This document shows, one piece after another, positions 10,041 to 19,396 of a DNA stretch of 64,000 nucleotides (its first letter is position 1; the number at the start of each line of letters is the position of its first letter). This DNA comes from Bradyrhizobium cajani (GTDB lineage Bacteria; Pseudomonadota; Alphaproteobacteria; Rhizobiales; Xanthobacteraceae), in NCBI RefSeq assembly GCF_009759665.1, contig NZ_WQNE01000006.1, positions 233,287 to 297,286 on the forward strand, written 5' to 3'. The notes beneath the pieces are model-generated. The model was not told the origin of the DNA and made no database searches. It worked only from the letters and a program-made list of their open reading frames with translations. The position numbers and the translations under genes were made by a program.

Positions 10041-10322
10041 ATGAGAGCTCGTGCGCTTGTGGCTTACAATGTGCGCCGGATCCGCGTCCAGCGCGGTATT
10101 CCGCAAGAGCAATTGGCCTATGATGCAGGTGTTGATCGCTCCTACATGAGCCGTCTCGAGCGCCAACAGGCGAACCCGACAATCGATCTTCTCGATCGCC
10201 TTGCCGAGACGCTCGACGTTGCTGTCTCCGAGCTGTTTGTTCGGCCATCCAAGGGTGCGCCGCCACCCGCGACCTTACCTAAAGGTCGCAAGCCGAGGCC
10301 GACACGCCGCAAAAGGACCTAG
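10041..10322 (+). CDS. Small XRE-family regulator, copy 1
   Basis: A 93-residue protein consisting of one XRE/Cro-type helix-turn-helix (about residues 8-62): NVRRIRVQRGIPQEQLAYDA, then DRSYMSRLER, then NPTIDLLDRLAETL, followed by a basic Pro/Arg/Lys-rich tail. It is a likely DNA-binding repressor, with QseC-like controllers of island transfer as the functional analogue by size and context. It is closely related to the protein at 13507-13788, and about 60 bases before both start codons are also conserved. The gene appears inserted in the middle of a repeat whose other copy (275-645) lacks it. Confidence 0.88.
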   Translation: MRARALVAYNVRRIRVQRGIPQEQLAYDAGVDRSYMSRLERQQANPTIDLLDRLAETLDVAVSELFVRPSKGAPPPATLPKGRKPRPTRRKRT

Positions 10323-10335
10323 CCGCCCTGACAGC

Positions 10336-10395
10336 ACCGAGGCGTTGACGCCGATCCTGTGCGGTGACCAAGCATTATGCGCTCCCACGCCGATT
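10336..10395. repeat. Dispersed repeat, copy 2 (second part)
   Basis: Contains TGTGCGGTGACCAAG and the following TGCGC, matching 600-640. It lies just after the XRE gene and shows that this gene interrupts the repeat relative to copy 1. Confidence 0.55.
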
Positions 10396-10483
10396 TTGTG
10401 CTCAGCCGACCCTTGATATGCGGGAATCCCGCTATGGACATCGAATAATGTGATGGATGTACATTCTGGCGCCGGAGCAGACA

Positions 10484-11392
10484 ATGGCGGCTCAAGACGA
10501 TGAAGTTCCTTTAAATGCCATCCGCGCTTTTGTGACCGTCGCACGCGAAGGCAGCGTCACGCGCGCCGCCAGCAGCCTGGGAACGACGCAGAGCTCGGTC
10601 AGCCGCTATTTGTCCGTCCTGCGGGATTATCTTGGTGCGGATCTCATTGAGCGGCGTGGGCGGCGCAGTGATTTGACCGAGTTCGGAAGGTTATTCGCTA
10701 ACGCAGTCTCTGAACCACTCGAGACAGTCGGCTTCACCGCCAAGAGAATGCGGCGGCGGGCGGCCGCAGGCACCAATCGGATTGTCGTTCGCACATCACT
10801 ATCGACTTTTGCTTTCTCTATTCTGATTCCAAATCTGCAAGCGTTCTCTTCTGAAGCGGGCGGCGTCATCGTGGACGTCGTGAGCTCGCTCTCGCCGCCG
10901 ACATCTTCGGATGATTTCGACATTTTGATTACACGCGACCTGTCCGTCATCGAACCCGCCGACAGTTGGGAGATCTACAATGAGGAGCTGGTATGCGTCG
11001 GGCCGCCAAATCTGGTCGCGGGCAGAGAGCTCTCGATCGTCCGCTCAACCCCGATATTGAACATCACATCACGCCCCGACATCCTGCCCACATGGCTGAG
11101 GGCCATGAACCTGTCCTCAAACGACATACGAGCGGGCGCGCGCTATGATCACAACTATCTTGCTCTGCCGGCAGTCATGACAGGAAAATGCCTTCTTGTC
11201 GCACCAGAAATCATCGTCAGTGATCTGGTGCGAGGGGGCGCTTTGCAAGTCATCCCCGGCTCGCGCGCTCCAAGTGGCATGCAATATCGCGCCTATGCTG
11301 TGGATCGAAGCGAGCATCCCGAGATCGCTCGCTCTTTTTGCCGGTGGGTGGCTCGGCTTTGCAAGAAGGCTGCACTTGCGCAGGCTGCCTGA
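10484..11392 (+). CDS. LysR-family transcriptional regulator
   Basis: About 302 residues, typical LysR length. The N-terminal winged helix reads LNAIRAFVTVAREGSVTRAA, then LGTTQSSVSRYLSVL and a wing ending LIERRGRR. The rest is the periplasmic-binding-like effector domain. ATG at 10484 was chosen because GGAG lies seven bases upstream and the HTH then begins at the usual place; the frame is open to an earlier ATG at 10457. No clear divergent target gene adjoins it; the facing genes are the DUF2285 pair on the opposite strand. Effector and targets are unknown. Confidence 0.92.
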   Translation: MAAQDDEVPLNAIRAFVTVAREGSVTRAASSLGTTQSSVSRYLSVLRDYLGADLIERRGRRSDLTEFGRLFANAVSEPLETVGFTAKRMRRRAAAGTNRIVVRTSLSTFAFSILIPNLQAFSSEAGGVIVDVVSSLSPPTSSDDFDILITRDLSVIEPADSWEIYNEELVCVGPPNLVAGRELSIVRSTPILNITSRPDILPTWLRAMNLSSNDIRAGARYDHNYLALPAVMTGKCLLVAPEIIVSDLVRGGALQVIPGSRAPSGMQYRAYAVDRSEHPEIARSFCRWVARLCKKAALAQAA

Positions 11393-11648
11393 CGCCTAGC
11401 AGGCGCCCCACAGTCCGGTACAGCTCGAGACCCACGCATTGCCCGTTATTCAAGTCGAGAGCGCTCAACTCGAGAGAACCATCCGGGCAGAGTCGTCGAA
11501 CCCTTACGAAGATAGCGCGTGTCTGTTGCAGCTATCCAGACACCAGCGTGATAGATCGGAACGCAAAGATCTCATCCTATCCGCGATCGTGCCATGCCGG
11601 AAGAATTGGCTGCACAGAACGGAGGTGTGCCATTGATCGCCCAAGAGC

Positions 11649-12429
11649 TCACGAACTGTCGTTCCTGCGTCTGCCCTTGTGGAGGAATGCGCGGCAGCGA
11701 AGGCGCATGAGGCGCCGCCCCAGTTTAACAAGTCGAATGGTTCGACTGCGCAAATCGTCTGTTTTCCAGCCCCGCTCGGCAATACGACGGCTTCCAAACA
11801 GGCCTTGCGCGATTTGGCGATAGCTATTTCCTTCCTGCCATCCATCCAGTGCGCGCAGCGCCAGGATCAGCCGCCGCTGCTTCAAAGCCGGCAAAGCAAG
11901 AGGAGGCGTGCCGAGCGGCCGATGCTCAAGCGCGAGATAAAATCGACCTGCGGCCTGCAAGCGAAGCTCTAAATTCGCATCGAGCGGCAGATCGAGGATG
12001 ACAGCAGACCCACCCACGGGAAGCTTGCTCAGGAAAAGGCGATGGTTCGCGCCGCCGAGCGGCACGATCGCATGCCATCCGTCCGGCGCGCGACGCACCT
12101 CGCTGCCCGGCAGATTGGCGACGTCCAGCTGGTAGCTCTTAGGCGCCATACGGTTGGCCGCCCGCACAGGCAGTACGGTCGACAGCACCTCGGGCGCCCA
12201 GAAGACTGCTTGCTTGTCGAAAGCCTCTTGCGGATCAGCTGGAAAACGAGAGCCCCCACTTCCGGCGGAACTGGCCCGCCGCTGCGCTTGAACGTTCGCG
12301 GCGAGATAACCGCCTATAATCCTCTTGGTAGTCGCGATCTCGGCGCAGCCACTCCCAGGCCAGGTCAGCCGCTTCTGCGCTTTTGAGGCCGCTGTATGCT
12401 TCCTCAGATCTCCAGTCAGTATTCGGCAT
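11649..12429 (-). CDS. fseA: FseA-like DUF2285 activator with apparent +1 frameshift
   Basis: Two overlapping minus-strand frames make one family protein. Frame 1 (12429 to a TGA at 12235) starts MPNTDWRSEEAYSGL, then AWEWLRRDRDYQEDYRRL, the usual N-terminal domain (DUF6499 type). The continuation lies one base forward: PADPQEAF and VFWAPEVL, then the DUF2285 helix-turn-helix region (LRALDGWQEG, SYRQIAQGLFG, WKTDDLRSRTIRLV) to 11649. The overlap reads TCG TTT TCC AGC TGA; a +1 slip on TTT gives TTT-(T)-CCA-GCT-GAT, which restores the family sequence FPADP. The joined protein is about 259 residues. In Mesorhizobium ICEMlSym, FseA is known to be made by +1 programmed frameshifting of msi172-msi171 and to activate excision. 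Here function is inferred; a simple frameshift mutation is the alternative. Confidence 0.68.
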
Positions 12430-12592
12430 CTCTCCATTTCCCGCATGATTCACACGCGGTGAACTCCAGCCCATGATTGTGGCGCTTTACGGTTGCATGC
12501 CCACCGCGCGCTCGCTTTGCGTGCACTTAATCGATGCCACGATCATCTTTTGCGATTGCCAGGAGTTCTGCCGATCTTGCGATCCACACTGT

Positions 12593-12865
12593 TCATTCCT
12601 TGGGCCAACCACCTCGGAGCAGATTACGATACCCGTGGCTCGCTAGCCACTTGGCCCGAGCCAGATGACTTTCGAAGGTGCGGCGCGCACGATCCGGTTC
12701 AAGGGTCGTGTCAAGCCCCAGCACAATGCGCGCGATTTCGCGCCAATCTGCCTTGTCAGCGTCGGCATCGAGAAGTCGCATATAGGTGATAGCGTGCTCC
12801 TTGTCATACGACGTGAGCTCATGCGCGCTGGGCGCCAAATCTGCGATCTTTGGGCCGGCCGGCAC
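12593..12865 (-). CDS. Small DUF2285 protein (QseM-like candidate)
   Basis: A 90-residue single-domain DUF2285 protein. It reads IADLAPSAHELTSYD, then YMRLLDADADKADWREIARI, then HLARAKWLASHGYRNLL, the conserved pattern of this family. The GTG start is supported by AGGAG nine bases upstream. It lies 163 bases upstream of the FseA-like gene on the same strand, so the two may be co-transcribed. In Mesorhizobium the DUF2285 protein QseM is an antiactivator that binds TraR and FseA. This protein fits QseM by size and domain, but small DUF2285 proteins are common beside such genes, so the specific role is inference. Confidence 0.75.
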   Translation of the reverse strand: MPAGPKIADLAPSAHELTSYDKEHAITYMRLLDADADKADWREIARIVLGLDTTLEPDRARRTFESHLARAKWLASHGYRNLLRGGWPKE

Positions 12866-13459
12866 TCCCTGTAGCTCCTAGCAAGTTGAAAAATCTATCG
12901 AAATCGGAGCAACGATAACGGACTTCGGGCCATTTTGGTACCGCTCCAATCGTCGCGGTCCCAAGCTATTTTTCCCCTCGTCGTAAAGCGAGCGCATATT
13001 GGCTCACAATGACCTAGTGACTCCAATCTGGGCATTTGCTCTTTGCTCGGCGCGGGTTCTACTCGCAGTCCATACCGCGACCGATCGTGGATTTGCACAG
13101 CTTAGGCCGTCTTTGCTCTTCACCCTCCCGGAACGGAATGGACACCTGTCGTTTTCCCGCACGCTGGGGAAAGACCGCGGCCTAAAGGTAGCCAAGTGGA
13201 AAGAACTCGTTCACTTTTCGAGCTCCAGCTGACGGCCGCCCTATTTGGTCGCGGCCCCCGGAAAAAGCCGCGTTCCCTCTGAGCGACATTTTGCTCTCCC
13301 GCCAGTAGCGAGCTCTCGCGCAGTGAGCGCGCCTGTGATGGGTTGATGGCATTCGAAAACGACAAACTCCACGACATCTTCCGTCTCACGGTGGCCTGCC
13401 CTCTAGAAGTCCGTGTCAGGAGAGCCAAGTGCTTGGGTGTGAGCTTATCGTAATACTGT
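12866..13459. other. Intergenic, possible monooxygenase scrap
   Basis: No intact gene lies between the divergent DUF2285 and XRE genes. On the minus strand near 13345-13390 the frame reads EDVVEFVV, resembling the C-terminal DFVELVVPEL of the flavin monooxygenase at 13960. This is too short to call. Confidence 0.3.
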
Positions 13460-13500
13460 GGCTATAACCAGTGGTTTCATAATCGTCGGAATGGCTGCCT
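13460..13500. promoter_or_regulatory. Conserved region with palindrome upstream of XRE copy 2
   Basis: AACCA-G-TGGTT (13466-13476) is a perfect 5-base-arm palindrome. The stretch from about 13460 to the start codon is conserved upstream of XRE copy 1 (about 9995-10040), where the palindrome is imperfect (AGCCTGTGGTT). It may be the operator of these regulators; this is inference. Confidence 0.4.
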
Positions 13501-13506
13501 TTGCGC

Positions 13507-13788
13507 ATGAACGCTCGTGCGCTTGTGGCCTGGAATGTGCGCCGGATCCGCGTAGAGCGCGGCATTCCGCAAGAGCAATTGGCCTATGATGCCGGGATCG
13601 ACCGCTCATATATGGGGCGCATTGAGCAGAAGAAAGAGAACCCGACCATTGATCTTTTGGACCGTATCGCCGCGACTTTGGGTATTCACTTCTCCGAATT
13701 GTTCGCTGAGCCCGCCAAGGGTTCGACCCCTCCCAAGCCGATGTCTAGAGGACGTAAGCCGGCCCGCCAGTGCCGAAATACGAAGTAG
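13507..13788 (+). CDS. Small XRE-family regulator, copy 2
   Basis: A 93-residue XRE-type helix-turn-helix protein closely similar to that at 10041-10322 along its length: NVRRIRVERGIPQEQLAYDA, DRSYMGRIEQ, NPTIDLLDRIAATL, SELFAEP, then a basic tail. ATG at 13507 was chosen because it aligns with the start of copy 1; a TTG six bases earlier is also open. It is oriented away from the DUF2285 genes, about 640 bases from the small one, an arrangement like divergent qseC/qseM. It probably represses its own or neighbouring promoters through the palindrome at 13466. Confidence 0.88.
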   Translation: MNARALVAWNVRRIRVERGIPQEQLAYDAGIDRSYMGRIEQKKENPTIDLLDRIAATLGIHFSELFAEPAKGSTPPKPMSRGRKPARQCRNTK

Positions 13789-13959
13789 CTATTCCAGAGA
13801 GCCATGCTTGTAGCTAACCACGGGCGCAGACGAGCCGGAGCAGCCTGGCGCGCCCGCTTCTACTCGGCGGCGGCGATTCTGAACCTCCGGCTCGAGCTAT
13901 GCCGGTTCCGGTTAAACAGCGCGCAGCGCGATTTGCCTCCAAGTAGCCCGAAGCATGGC

Positions 13960-15303
13960 TTATGCTGCTCGCGTAGACTGATTGTGTGGCCGCTTGAGGC
14001 CGAGGTTTTCTCTAAGAGTCCGCCCGGAGCTTCCCGACCTAAATTTACCGCGTCGGCGCAATTCGGGAACGACGAGCTCCACGAAATCTTTGAGCCCGCT
14101 CGGAACGATCGGGGGAATGAGGTTGAATCCATCGGCCGCATATTGATCGAAGGTATTAATCATGATGTCGGCTATCTCATTAGGCGTCCCTACCGCCATT
14201 AGATGTCCGCGCGAATCCGATATCAAGCGGATCAGCTGCCTCCAGGTCATTCCTTGGCGTGCAGCTACCTCGAGGAGCACCTTCTGGCGGCTCTGAATGA
14301 ACTTCGTCTCCGGCAAAGTGGCCGGAACTAACGAGTCCAAATTGACGGCACGCAGGTCGGTGACGAACCCCAGCCACCGATCTGCCGTCTCCGTCATGAC
14401 GTCTGCATGTGTATAGGACTGCAGTTTCTTAAGCTTATCGGAGGCCTCCTGCTTGGTCCTCCCAACAATCGGGACAATGCCCGGCATCACCAATATCTGA
14501 TCGTCTTCGCGCCCAATCCCGCGAGCCTTCTCCTTTAGATCTGCATAGTACTGTTTACCGCTTTCAAGCAAAGGCTGGGCGGTGAATACAACTTCGGCGA
14601 ATTCTGCAGCGAATCTCACTCCGGCATCGGATGAGCCGGCCTGAACCAGTACAGGGTACCCTTGGGGCGGCCGTGCGATATTCAGTGGGCCTCTGACCGA
14701 GAAATAGGTCCCACGGTGATTGAGGACGTGCAGTTTCGTCGTGTCGGCGAAGATCCCACTTTGCTTGTCACGAATGAAAGCGTCGTCTTCCCATGTATCC
14801 CAAAGCCCCTTCATGACGCCTACGAACTCTCTAGCTCGCTCATATCGCGCGTCATGCTCTGGAATTTCTTCATCGCCAAAATTCGCCCCTTCGAACTTAT
14901 TTCCGGAGGTCACGATATTCCAAGCGGCACGTCCGTGCGAGAGGTGGTCAAGTGAAGCAATCATACGTGCAAGATGATAAGGCTGGTGATATGTCGTGGT
15001 CGCTGTTGCAACAAAGCCGATATTGTTTGCTTTTGATGAAAGAGCCGACAACAGGGTGATCGGCTCAAACGTATCGTTTCGGCCCGCACGCGCTATGTCT
15101 GCATGATCTCGTTCGACGACACTTGGGCTGTCTGGAAGAAACACGAAGTGAAATGCCGCGCCTTCGGCAAGAGCCGTAAGGTGTGCATAATGCTCGATAT
15201 CGACTCCGCCCGTCTTCGGCACGCTCGGATCGCGCCAAGCTCCCTCGATATACCCCGCCTGTAGGACGTATAGTCCGAGCGCCATTTCACCACTGCGCGC
15301 CAT
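13960..15303 (-). CDS. NtaA/SnaA/DszA-type FMN-dependent monooxygenase
   Basis: 447 residues, the usual length for flavin-dependent monooxygenases of the bacterial luciferase superfamily (nitrilotriacetate monooxygenase A group). Visible family blocks are GAWRDP near the N-terminus, TFEPITLLSALS, IGFVATATTTYHQPYHLAR, LDHLSHGRAAWNIVTS, the ANFG(D)EEIPEHDARYERA block, and PVLVQAGSSDAGVRFAAEFA. These enzymes use reduced FMN from a separate reductase to cleave C-N or C-S bonds; no reductase gene is nearby. It follows the double CoA transferase on the same strand after 675 bases, so it probably has its own promoter. The substrate cannot be told from sequence. Confidence 0.92.
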   Translation of the reverse strand: MARSGEMALGLYVLQAGYIEGAWRDPSVPKTGGVDIEHYAHLTALAEGAAFHFVFLPDSPSVVERDHADIARAGRNDTFEPITLLSALSSKANNIGFVATATTTYHQPYHLARMIASLDHLSHGRAAWNIVTSGNKFEGANFGDEEIPEHDARYERAREFVGVMKGLWDTWEDDAFIRDKQSGIFADTTKLHVLNHRGTYFSVRGPLNIARPPQGYPVLVQAGSSDAGVRFAAEFAEVVFTAQPLLESGKQYYADLKEKARGIGREDDQILVMPGIVPIVGRTKQEASDKLKKLQSYTHADVMTETADRWLGFVTDLRAVNLDSLVPATLPETKFIQSRQKVLLEVAARQGMTWRQLIRLISDSRGHLMAVGTPNEIADIMINTFDQYAADGFNLIPPIVPSGLKDFVELVVPELRRRGKFRSGSSGRTLRENLGLKRPHNQSTRAA

Positions 15304-15977
15304 GCCGTACTCCCCTTCTCAAAAATATCTCGTGTTCAAGCGAACGACCAAACTGTTGAGAAACACTCTTCGCACCTAAAGAACACAAGTGAAGTCTTTT
15401 GCTCCAGCGCACTTGAGACCAACATGTGCCTCTCAGTGCATAGAACGAAGGCCGCCCGAGAAACAGGCTGCGAGTGTCGCGCTGTGCCTTCGATCCAAGC
15501 CCATGGCGGCGGCCGCACGATTGATATTACATACCGAGCTCGTTCTCCAGCGACGCTAGGACCTATAGGTGACATGCTCAGCTATTCAGATCAATGACGA
15601 GCGCTGGTAGTTGACTTACATCCAAGCCGACCGGATGGACGCTGGCACGAAGGCGGGCGTTTGTCTTCTTTAACCGTCGGTCTGTCTTCCAGGTGACACT
15701 GTGTCATGAGTGGACGTCGCGAATCACGCAAATGCGTAGCGCGCGTGGTGCATCAATGGGTCATTGATCTAAATGCGAGTGCAACTGCGCCGCCGTCACA
15801 CAATCGAGACTTCTTCATCGCAATGCAGGAAGGCAACAGCGAAACACGCGACGTCTCATAGTGTGAGATAGAAGGTCTCCTACCGAGATCGGCCGACGTG
15901 CGTTGCTACTCATGCGCCGTCAAGGGCAATGACGAGTCCATCGTTCGCTGCGAGCGTCCACGCCTAAACATGGGCTA
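15304..15977. other. Intergenic, no gene seen
   Basis: Nothing coding is supportable. A weak -24/-12-like sequence, CGGCGGCGCAGTTGCA on the minus strand near 15780-15796, has the right GG/GC spacing but poor agreement in the -24 box. Confidence 0.4.
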
Positions 15978-18449
15978 TTAGGTCGAAGGCTCTCGAGAGC
16001 ACCGTCCTTTCAGCTCTACTTCGGAGAGCATTCTCGTGCCGATGATGCCCTTGCTAGCGAGCTCTGCAATTTCGACCTCGCCGAGCCCGAGCAAGTCTGC
16101 CAGGATTTCGTTGTTATGTTCTCCCAGGGTAGGCGCCGCTCGGCGGATCGAGTGGGGCCCTGCGCCTTCGCGAATCGGAATTGACGGCTGCAGGTGCGCC
16201 CCGATGAACGAACGTTCGATCTCTTGGAAAAATCCACGCGACCTTAGGTGCCAGTCTTGCAGCAGGTCAATTGGAAGGCGGACCACTCCGGCCGCAACCC
16301 TGGCGCCCTGCAGCTCTGCCATTACCTGATCTGCATCACGCCTGCGCGTCCAGGCTTCGATGGCTCCCTCGATTGTATCCTCGATCGAACGGCGACGTTC
16401 CGCGAGCTTCAGCGAGGGGTCAGCAGCCCAGTCCACTCGGCGGATCACGCTCGCAAGCCTCTGCCACATACCCGCATCGGTGGCAGCTACCGCGATCCAG
16501 CTGTCTTCGCCGGCACACCGGAAGCAGCCGTGCGGCACAAACTGAGGATGCCGATTGCCGTACCTTGTCGACGTACCGCAAAGCGATTGGGTAACGATCC
16601 ATGGAGCAGCAAGCGGCATCATGCATTCGATCTGCGCGAGATCGATAAACTGCCCCTGCCCAGTCTCGCGCGCGTGGATCAGTGCAACAAGAACCGCAGC
16701 GCAGCCATTCAGACCACCTATAGCATCCCCGAACGCAACGTGGCTCATTACCGGCGGCCCATTGGCACTTCCGACCACGCTGGGCAACCCCGAGCCCTGC
16801 TCCAGAGTCGAGCCGTATGCCCGGCAATCGCGAAAAGCGCTGTTCTTGCCAAAGGCTGACATCGACATCACCACGAGGCGCGGGTTGAACATTCTCAACA
16901 CGTCGTAACCAAGCCCAAGCTTTGGCAGCACATCGACCGAATAATTGTCGACAACAATATCGGCGCCCGCTATCAGGCGCTTAGCAAGGGTGAGGCCCTC
17001 GGGTCTGGTCAGATCGAGCGTGATGGCGCGCTTATTGCGATTCATCATGCAGAAGCGCTGCGTCTTCTCGTACATCTGACGGTTTACGTAATCCGGCCGG
17101 CGATCGACACCGCGCCACCAATCCGGATACTGGATCGCCTCGATTTTGATCACGTCCGCACCGAGGTCGGCAAGGGTCCGCGTACACAATGGGCCAGCCC
17201 AGCCCATGGAAAAGTCGATGACGCGAGTTCCGAGCAAAGGCTGTTCGGCCGGGCTGCCGGAATCGAAGACTATCGACGCTCCACTGGTGGTGTTCGGTCT
17301 GCTATTCGTGAAAGCCTGCCGCTCGCCGGGACACGGAACCCTTCCACCCCGGCGTGGCGGTGTCAATGTCAGCCGCTGCATCGAGCCCGCCGTCAGCGCG
17401 CTTTCCTTGCCGAGCAGAATGGGAACGATTGCACCACGCTCGATCTTCTCTTTATCCTGGAGAAGATCGGACATCTCTGGCACCGGTACAATCGGAATCT
17501 TGCGCCTTAGTCCCTCGGCAAACCACTGCTGCGCGGTCCGCTTCCTAAGCCTTGGGATGAGCAGTCGTTCGATATGCTCCATATGGTGCAGACGGTCCGC
17601 ACCGAGCGCCAGAGCTGGATCGTCACGCAATTGAGGAAGGCCGAGCATGTCGCAGAACGCACGCCACTGGGGCGGCGTTATTGTTGTGACGCCGAGCCAC
17701 CCTTTTTTTGTTTCATAGATGCCGACTGGAAAATTCGGCCAGAAGCGATTGATGCCGATCCGGCGCATCGTGTCGCCGCGCTGAAATGCTTCAAAAAGCT
17801 GATACTCGCTAAGCGTGATACACGCTTCGAAGATACTGAGCGAGTACGATCGACCTCCTCTACTCTGCATTCGCGCAAACACTGACGAGGCAGCGGCGAT
17901 AAAGCCCCATAAACCCGCCAGGATGCCGGTCTGGAAATCCGGCGCGTGCAAAGGTGGGCCTTCGACGGGCCCAACCAGCTTGATGAGACCGGCAAGGGCG
18001 CGAACGGTCATGTCGCTCGCAGCAAATTCGGCATAGGGCCCCTCGCGGCCGAACCAGCTCGCCTCGAGGTAGATTAGCCTTGGCTGTCGTTGTCGGATTG
18101 CGGCGACATCAATGGGCGGGCAGTTGGCACCATCGATATCGCGGCCATCGATCAGAATGTCACAATCGTCAATCAAGAGTGTGACCCGCTTGACCGCCTC
18201 TGGGTCCGCCGGATCGATGACAATACTTGATTTGTTGAAGTTCAGGAACGCGAACCACGCGCTTTGGCCACCTGGAGTCAGCGGAACGCTGGAACGAAGT
18301 GGATCGCCGGCCGGGGGCTCCACCTTCCAAACCTCGGCACCAAAATCGGCAAACAGCCGCGCACAATAGCTCGTTGCAGCTGAGCTACCAATCTCGAGGA
18401 CCCGCAGCTGCGACAATGCCTCGCTGGAAGGTTGCGCTTTTTCAGCCAT
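15978..18449 (-). CDS. Double-domain family III CoA transferase, paralog 1
   Basis: 823 residues made of two tandem CaiB/BaiF (family III) CoA transferase domains; the usual protein has one. Domain 1 spans about residues 10-380 (LRVLEIGSS, ARLFADFGAEVWKVEPP, then HAPDFQTGILAGLWG with a candidate catalytic Asp). Domain 2 starts near 410 (GTRVIDFSMGWAGPLCTRTL, then ADLGADVIKIE, then FGDAIGGLNGCAAVL with its Asp, and GQGQFIDLAQIE). The enzyme would move CoA between carboxylic acids. ATG at 18449 was chosen for its GGAG seven bases upstream and because it aligns with paralog 2 at 27765-30245. A near-perfect RpoN promoter lies at 18625. Substrates are unknown. Confidence 0.92.
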   Translation of the reverse strand: MAEKAQPSSEALSQLRVLEIGSSAATSYCARLFADFGAEVWKVEPPAGDPLRSSVPLTPGGQSAWFAFLNFNKSSIVIDPADPEAVKRVTLLIDDCDILIDGRDIDGANCPPIDVAAIRQRQPRLIYLEASWFGREGPYAEFAASDMTVRALAGLIKLVGPVEGPPLHAPDFQTGILAGLWGFIAAASSVFARMQSRGGRSYSLSIFEACITLSEYQLFEAFQRGDTMRRIGINRFWPNFPVGIYETKKGWLGVTTITPPQWRAFCDMLGLPQLRDDPALALGADRLHHMEHIERLLIPRLRKRTAQQWFAEGLRRKIPIVPVPEMSDLLQDKEKIERGAIVPILLGKESALTAGSMQRLTLTPPRRGGRVPCPGERQAFTNSRPNTTSGASIVFDSGSPAEQPLLGTRVIDFSMGWAGPLCTRTLADLGADVIKIEAIQYPDWWRGVDRRPDYVNRQMYEKTQRFCMMNRNKRAITLDLTRPEGLTLAKRLIAGADIVVDNYSVDVLPKLGLGYDVLRMFNPRLVVMSMSAFGKNSAFRDCRAYGSTLEQGSGLPSVVGSANGPPVMSHVAFGDAIGGLNGCAAVLVALIHARETGQGQFIDLAQIECMMPLAAPWIVTQSLCGTSTRYGNRHPQFVPHGCFRCAGEDSWIAVAATDAGMWQRLASVIRRVDWAADPSLKLAERRRSIEDTIEGAIEAWTRRRDADQVMAELQGARVAAGVVRLPIDLLQDWHLRSRGFFQEIERSFIGAHLQPSIPIREGAGPHSIRRAAPTLGEHNNEILADLLGLGEVEIAELASKGIIGTRMLSEVELKGRCSREPST

Positions 18450-18624
18450 AAGGATGCTCCAGAGCTTCTCCGCCTGCCGACAATCGCTACACCCCTCAGG
18501 AGGGCCTGATACAGGCGCTTTCCACGCAAAGGCACGGGCTGCACCACGCATGTTTCCGATGTCACCTGCTTGCCTTGCGCTGAGCCTCAACGCACCTGCT
18601 GCTAGCAGAAAGTCCCGGAGATCC

Positions 18625-18640
18625 AGCAAGGACCGTGCCG
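18625..18640 (-). promoter_or_regulatory. RpoN promoter before CoA transferase paralog 1
   Basis: Minus strand CGGCACGGTCCTTGCT matches TGGCACGNNNNTTGCW at every fixed position except the first base. The start of transcription would fall near 18613, giving a leader of about 164 bases to the ATG at 18449. No TGT-N10-ACA site was found in the next 250 bases upstream. Confidence 0.72.
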
Positions 18641-18855
18641 GTCTGGATTGGATTCGAGCAAAGTCCGGCTCGGCGTGACAAGGAACGGGATCGCTTTAAT
18701 CGGACAGCTAGTCCTGGCCAGCGAAAGCGCTACTACAGGCGTATACGTCCTGCGAGGCGGCGGGATTGATCCGCCTAGCCTGGTCTCGTACTTCGACGCG
18801 GACAAGTGCGTGGCGCCTATTCACGCCCGAGACATCGGCGCAGAATGAAGCGCTC

Positions 18856-19065
18856 TCACCCGAGTTCGCTTACTTTCTTCGCAACTTGCTCCGCAAATTG
18901 CAAATGCCTACGGACCTGGAGACACGCGACCTGCAGGTTTTGCAACCTCAGCTCCTCCCGAGCCCGCCTCGCCGGGTCAGACTTGTATGCGGGCGCAGGT
19001 GTGGCGCATTCCGTCTGATATAGCGCAAAATGCCGGAACCCCGACATGTTCACCATCCGGTGCAT
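18856..19065 (-). CDS. Small hypothetical ORF (helical)
   Basis: 69 residues without a known family. The C-terminal half (ARREELRLQNLQVA-like, Arg/Leu/Gln-rich) looks like a continuous amphipathic helix. It lies upstream of the RpoN promoter at 18625. Coding status is uncertain; the flanks from 18641 to 19396 hold nothing else. Confidence 0.25.
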   Translation of the reverse strand: MHRMVNMSGFRHFALYQTECATPAPAYKSDPARRAREELRLQNLQVACLQVRRHLQFAEQVAKKVSELG

Positions 19066-19396
19066 CCTTCTCTTCTAATCGGAAGAGCGCTGATTCGGTG
19101 CAGCAGCAGTACGTTTATCTGTTGACGCGTCCTTGGAATTGCAAGCGACCGACCTGCGGTCTTTCTTCTTCGGCCTCCGCTCAAGCACGCAATTTTCAGC
19201 AGCCTCGATCGCAGCGCCTCCAGTCCTCAGCGATCCTAGAATGCGTCGCACGGCCGCCCTGCGATTTAAACTCTCAGCACTGCTAGGTCTTCGCTTGCAC
19301 GTTCGCCGAACGACTTAGTCGGCTGATCCCAGTCGACCGAAGCTGGGCGATATCAGACGAGTGCGTCAAACGACAAAGAATGACAAGAGCCCTCGG

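Noticed and set aside
13120..13428. Possible second flavin monooxygenase remnant on the minus strand (EDVVEFVV)
   Set aside because: Only about eight residues resemble the C-terminus of the gene at 13960; too short to separate from chance.
15780..15796. RpoN promoter before the flavin monooxygenase gene
   Set aside because: CGGCGGCGCAGTTGCA has four mismatches in the -24 region and lies nearly 480 bases from the start codon.
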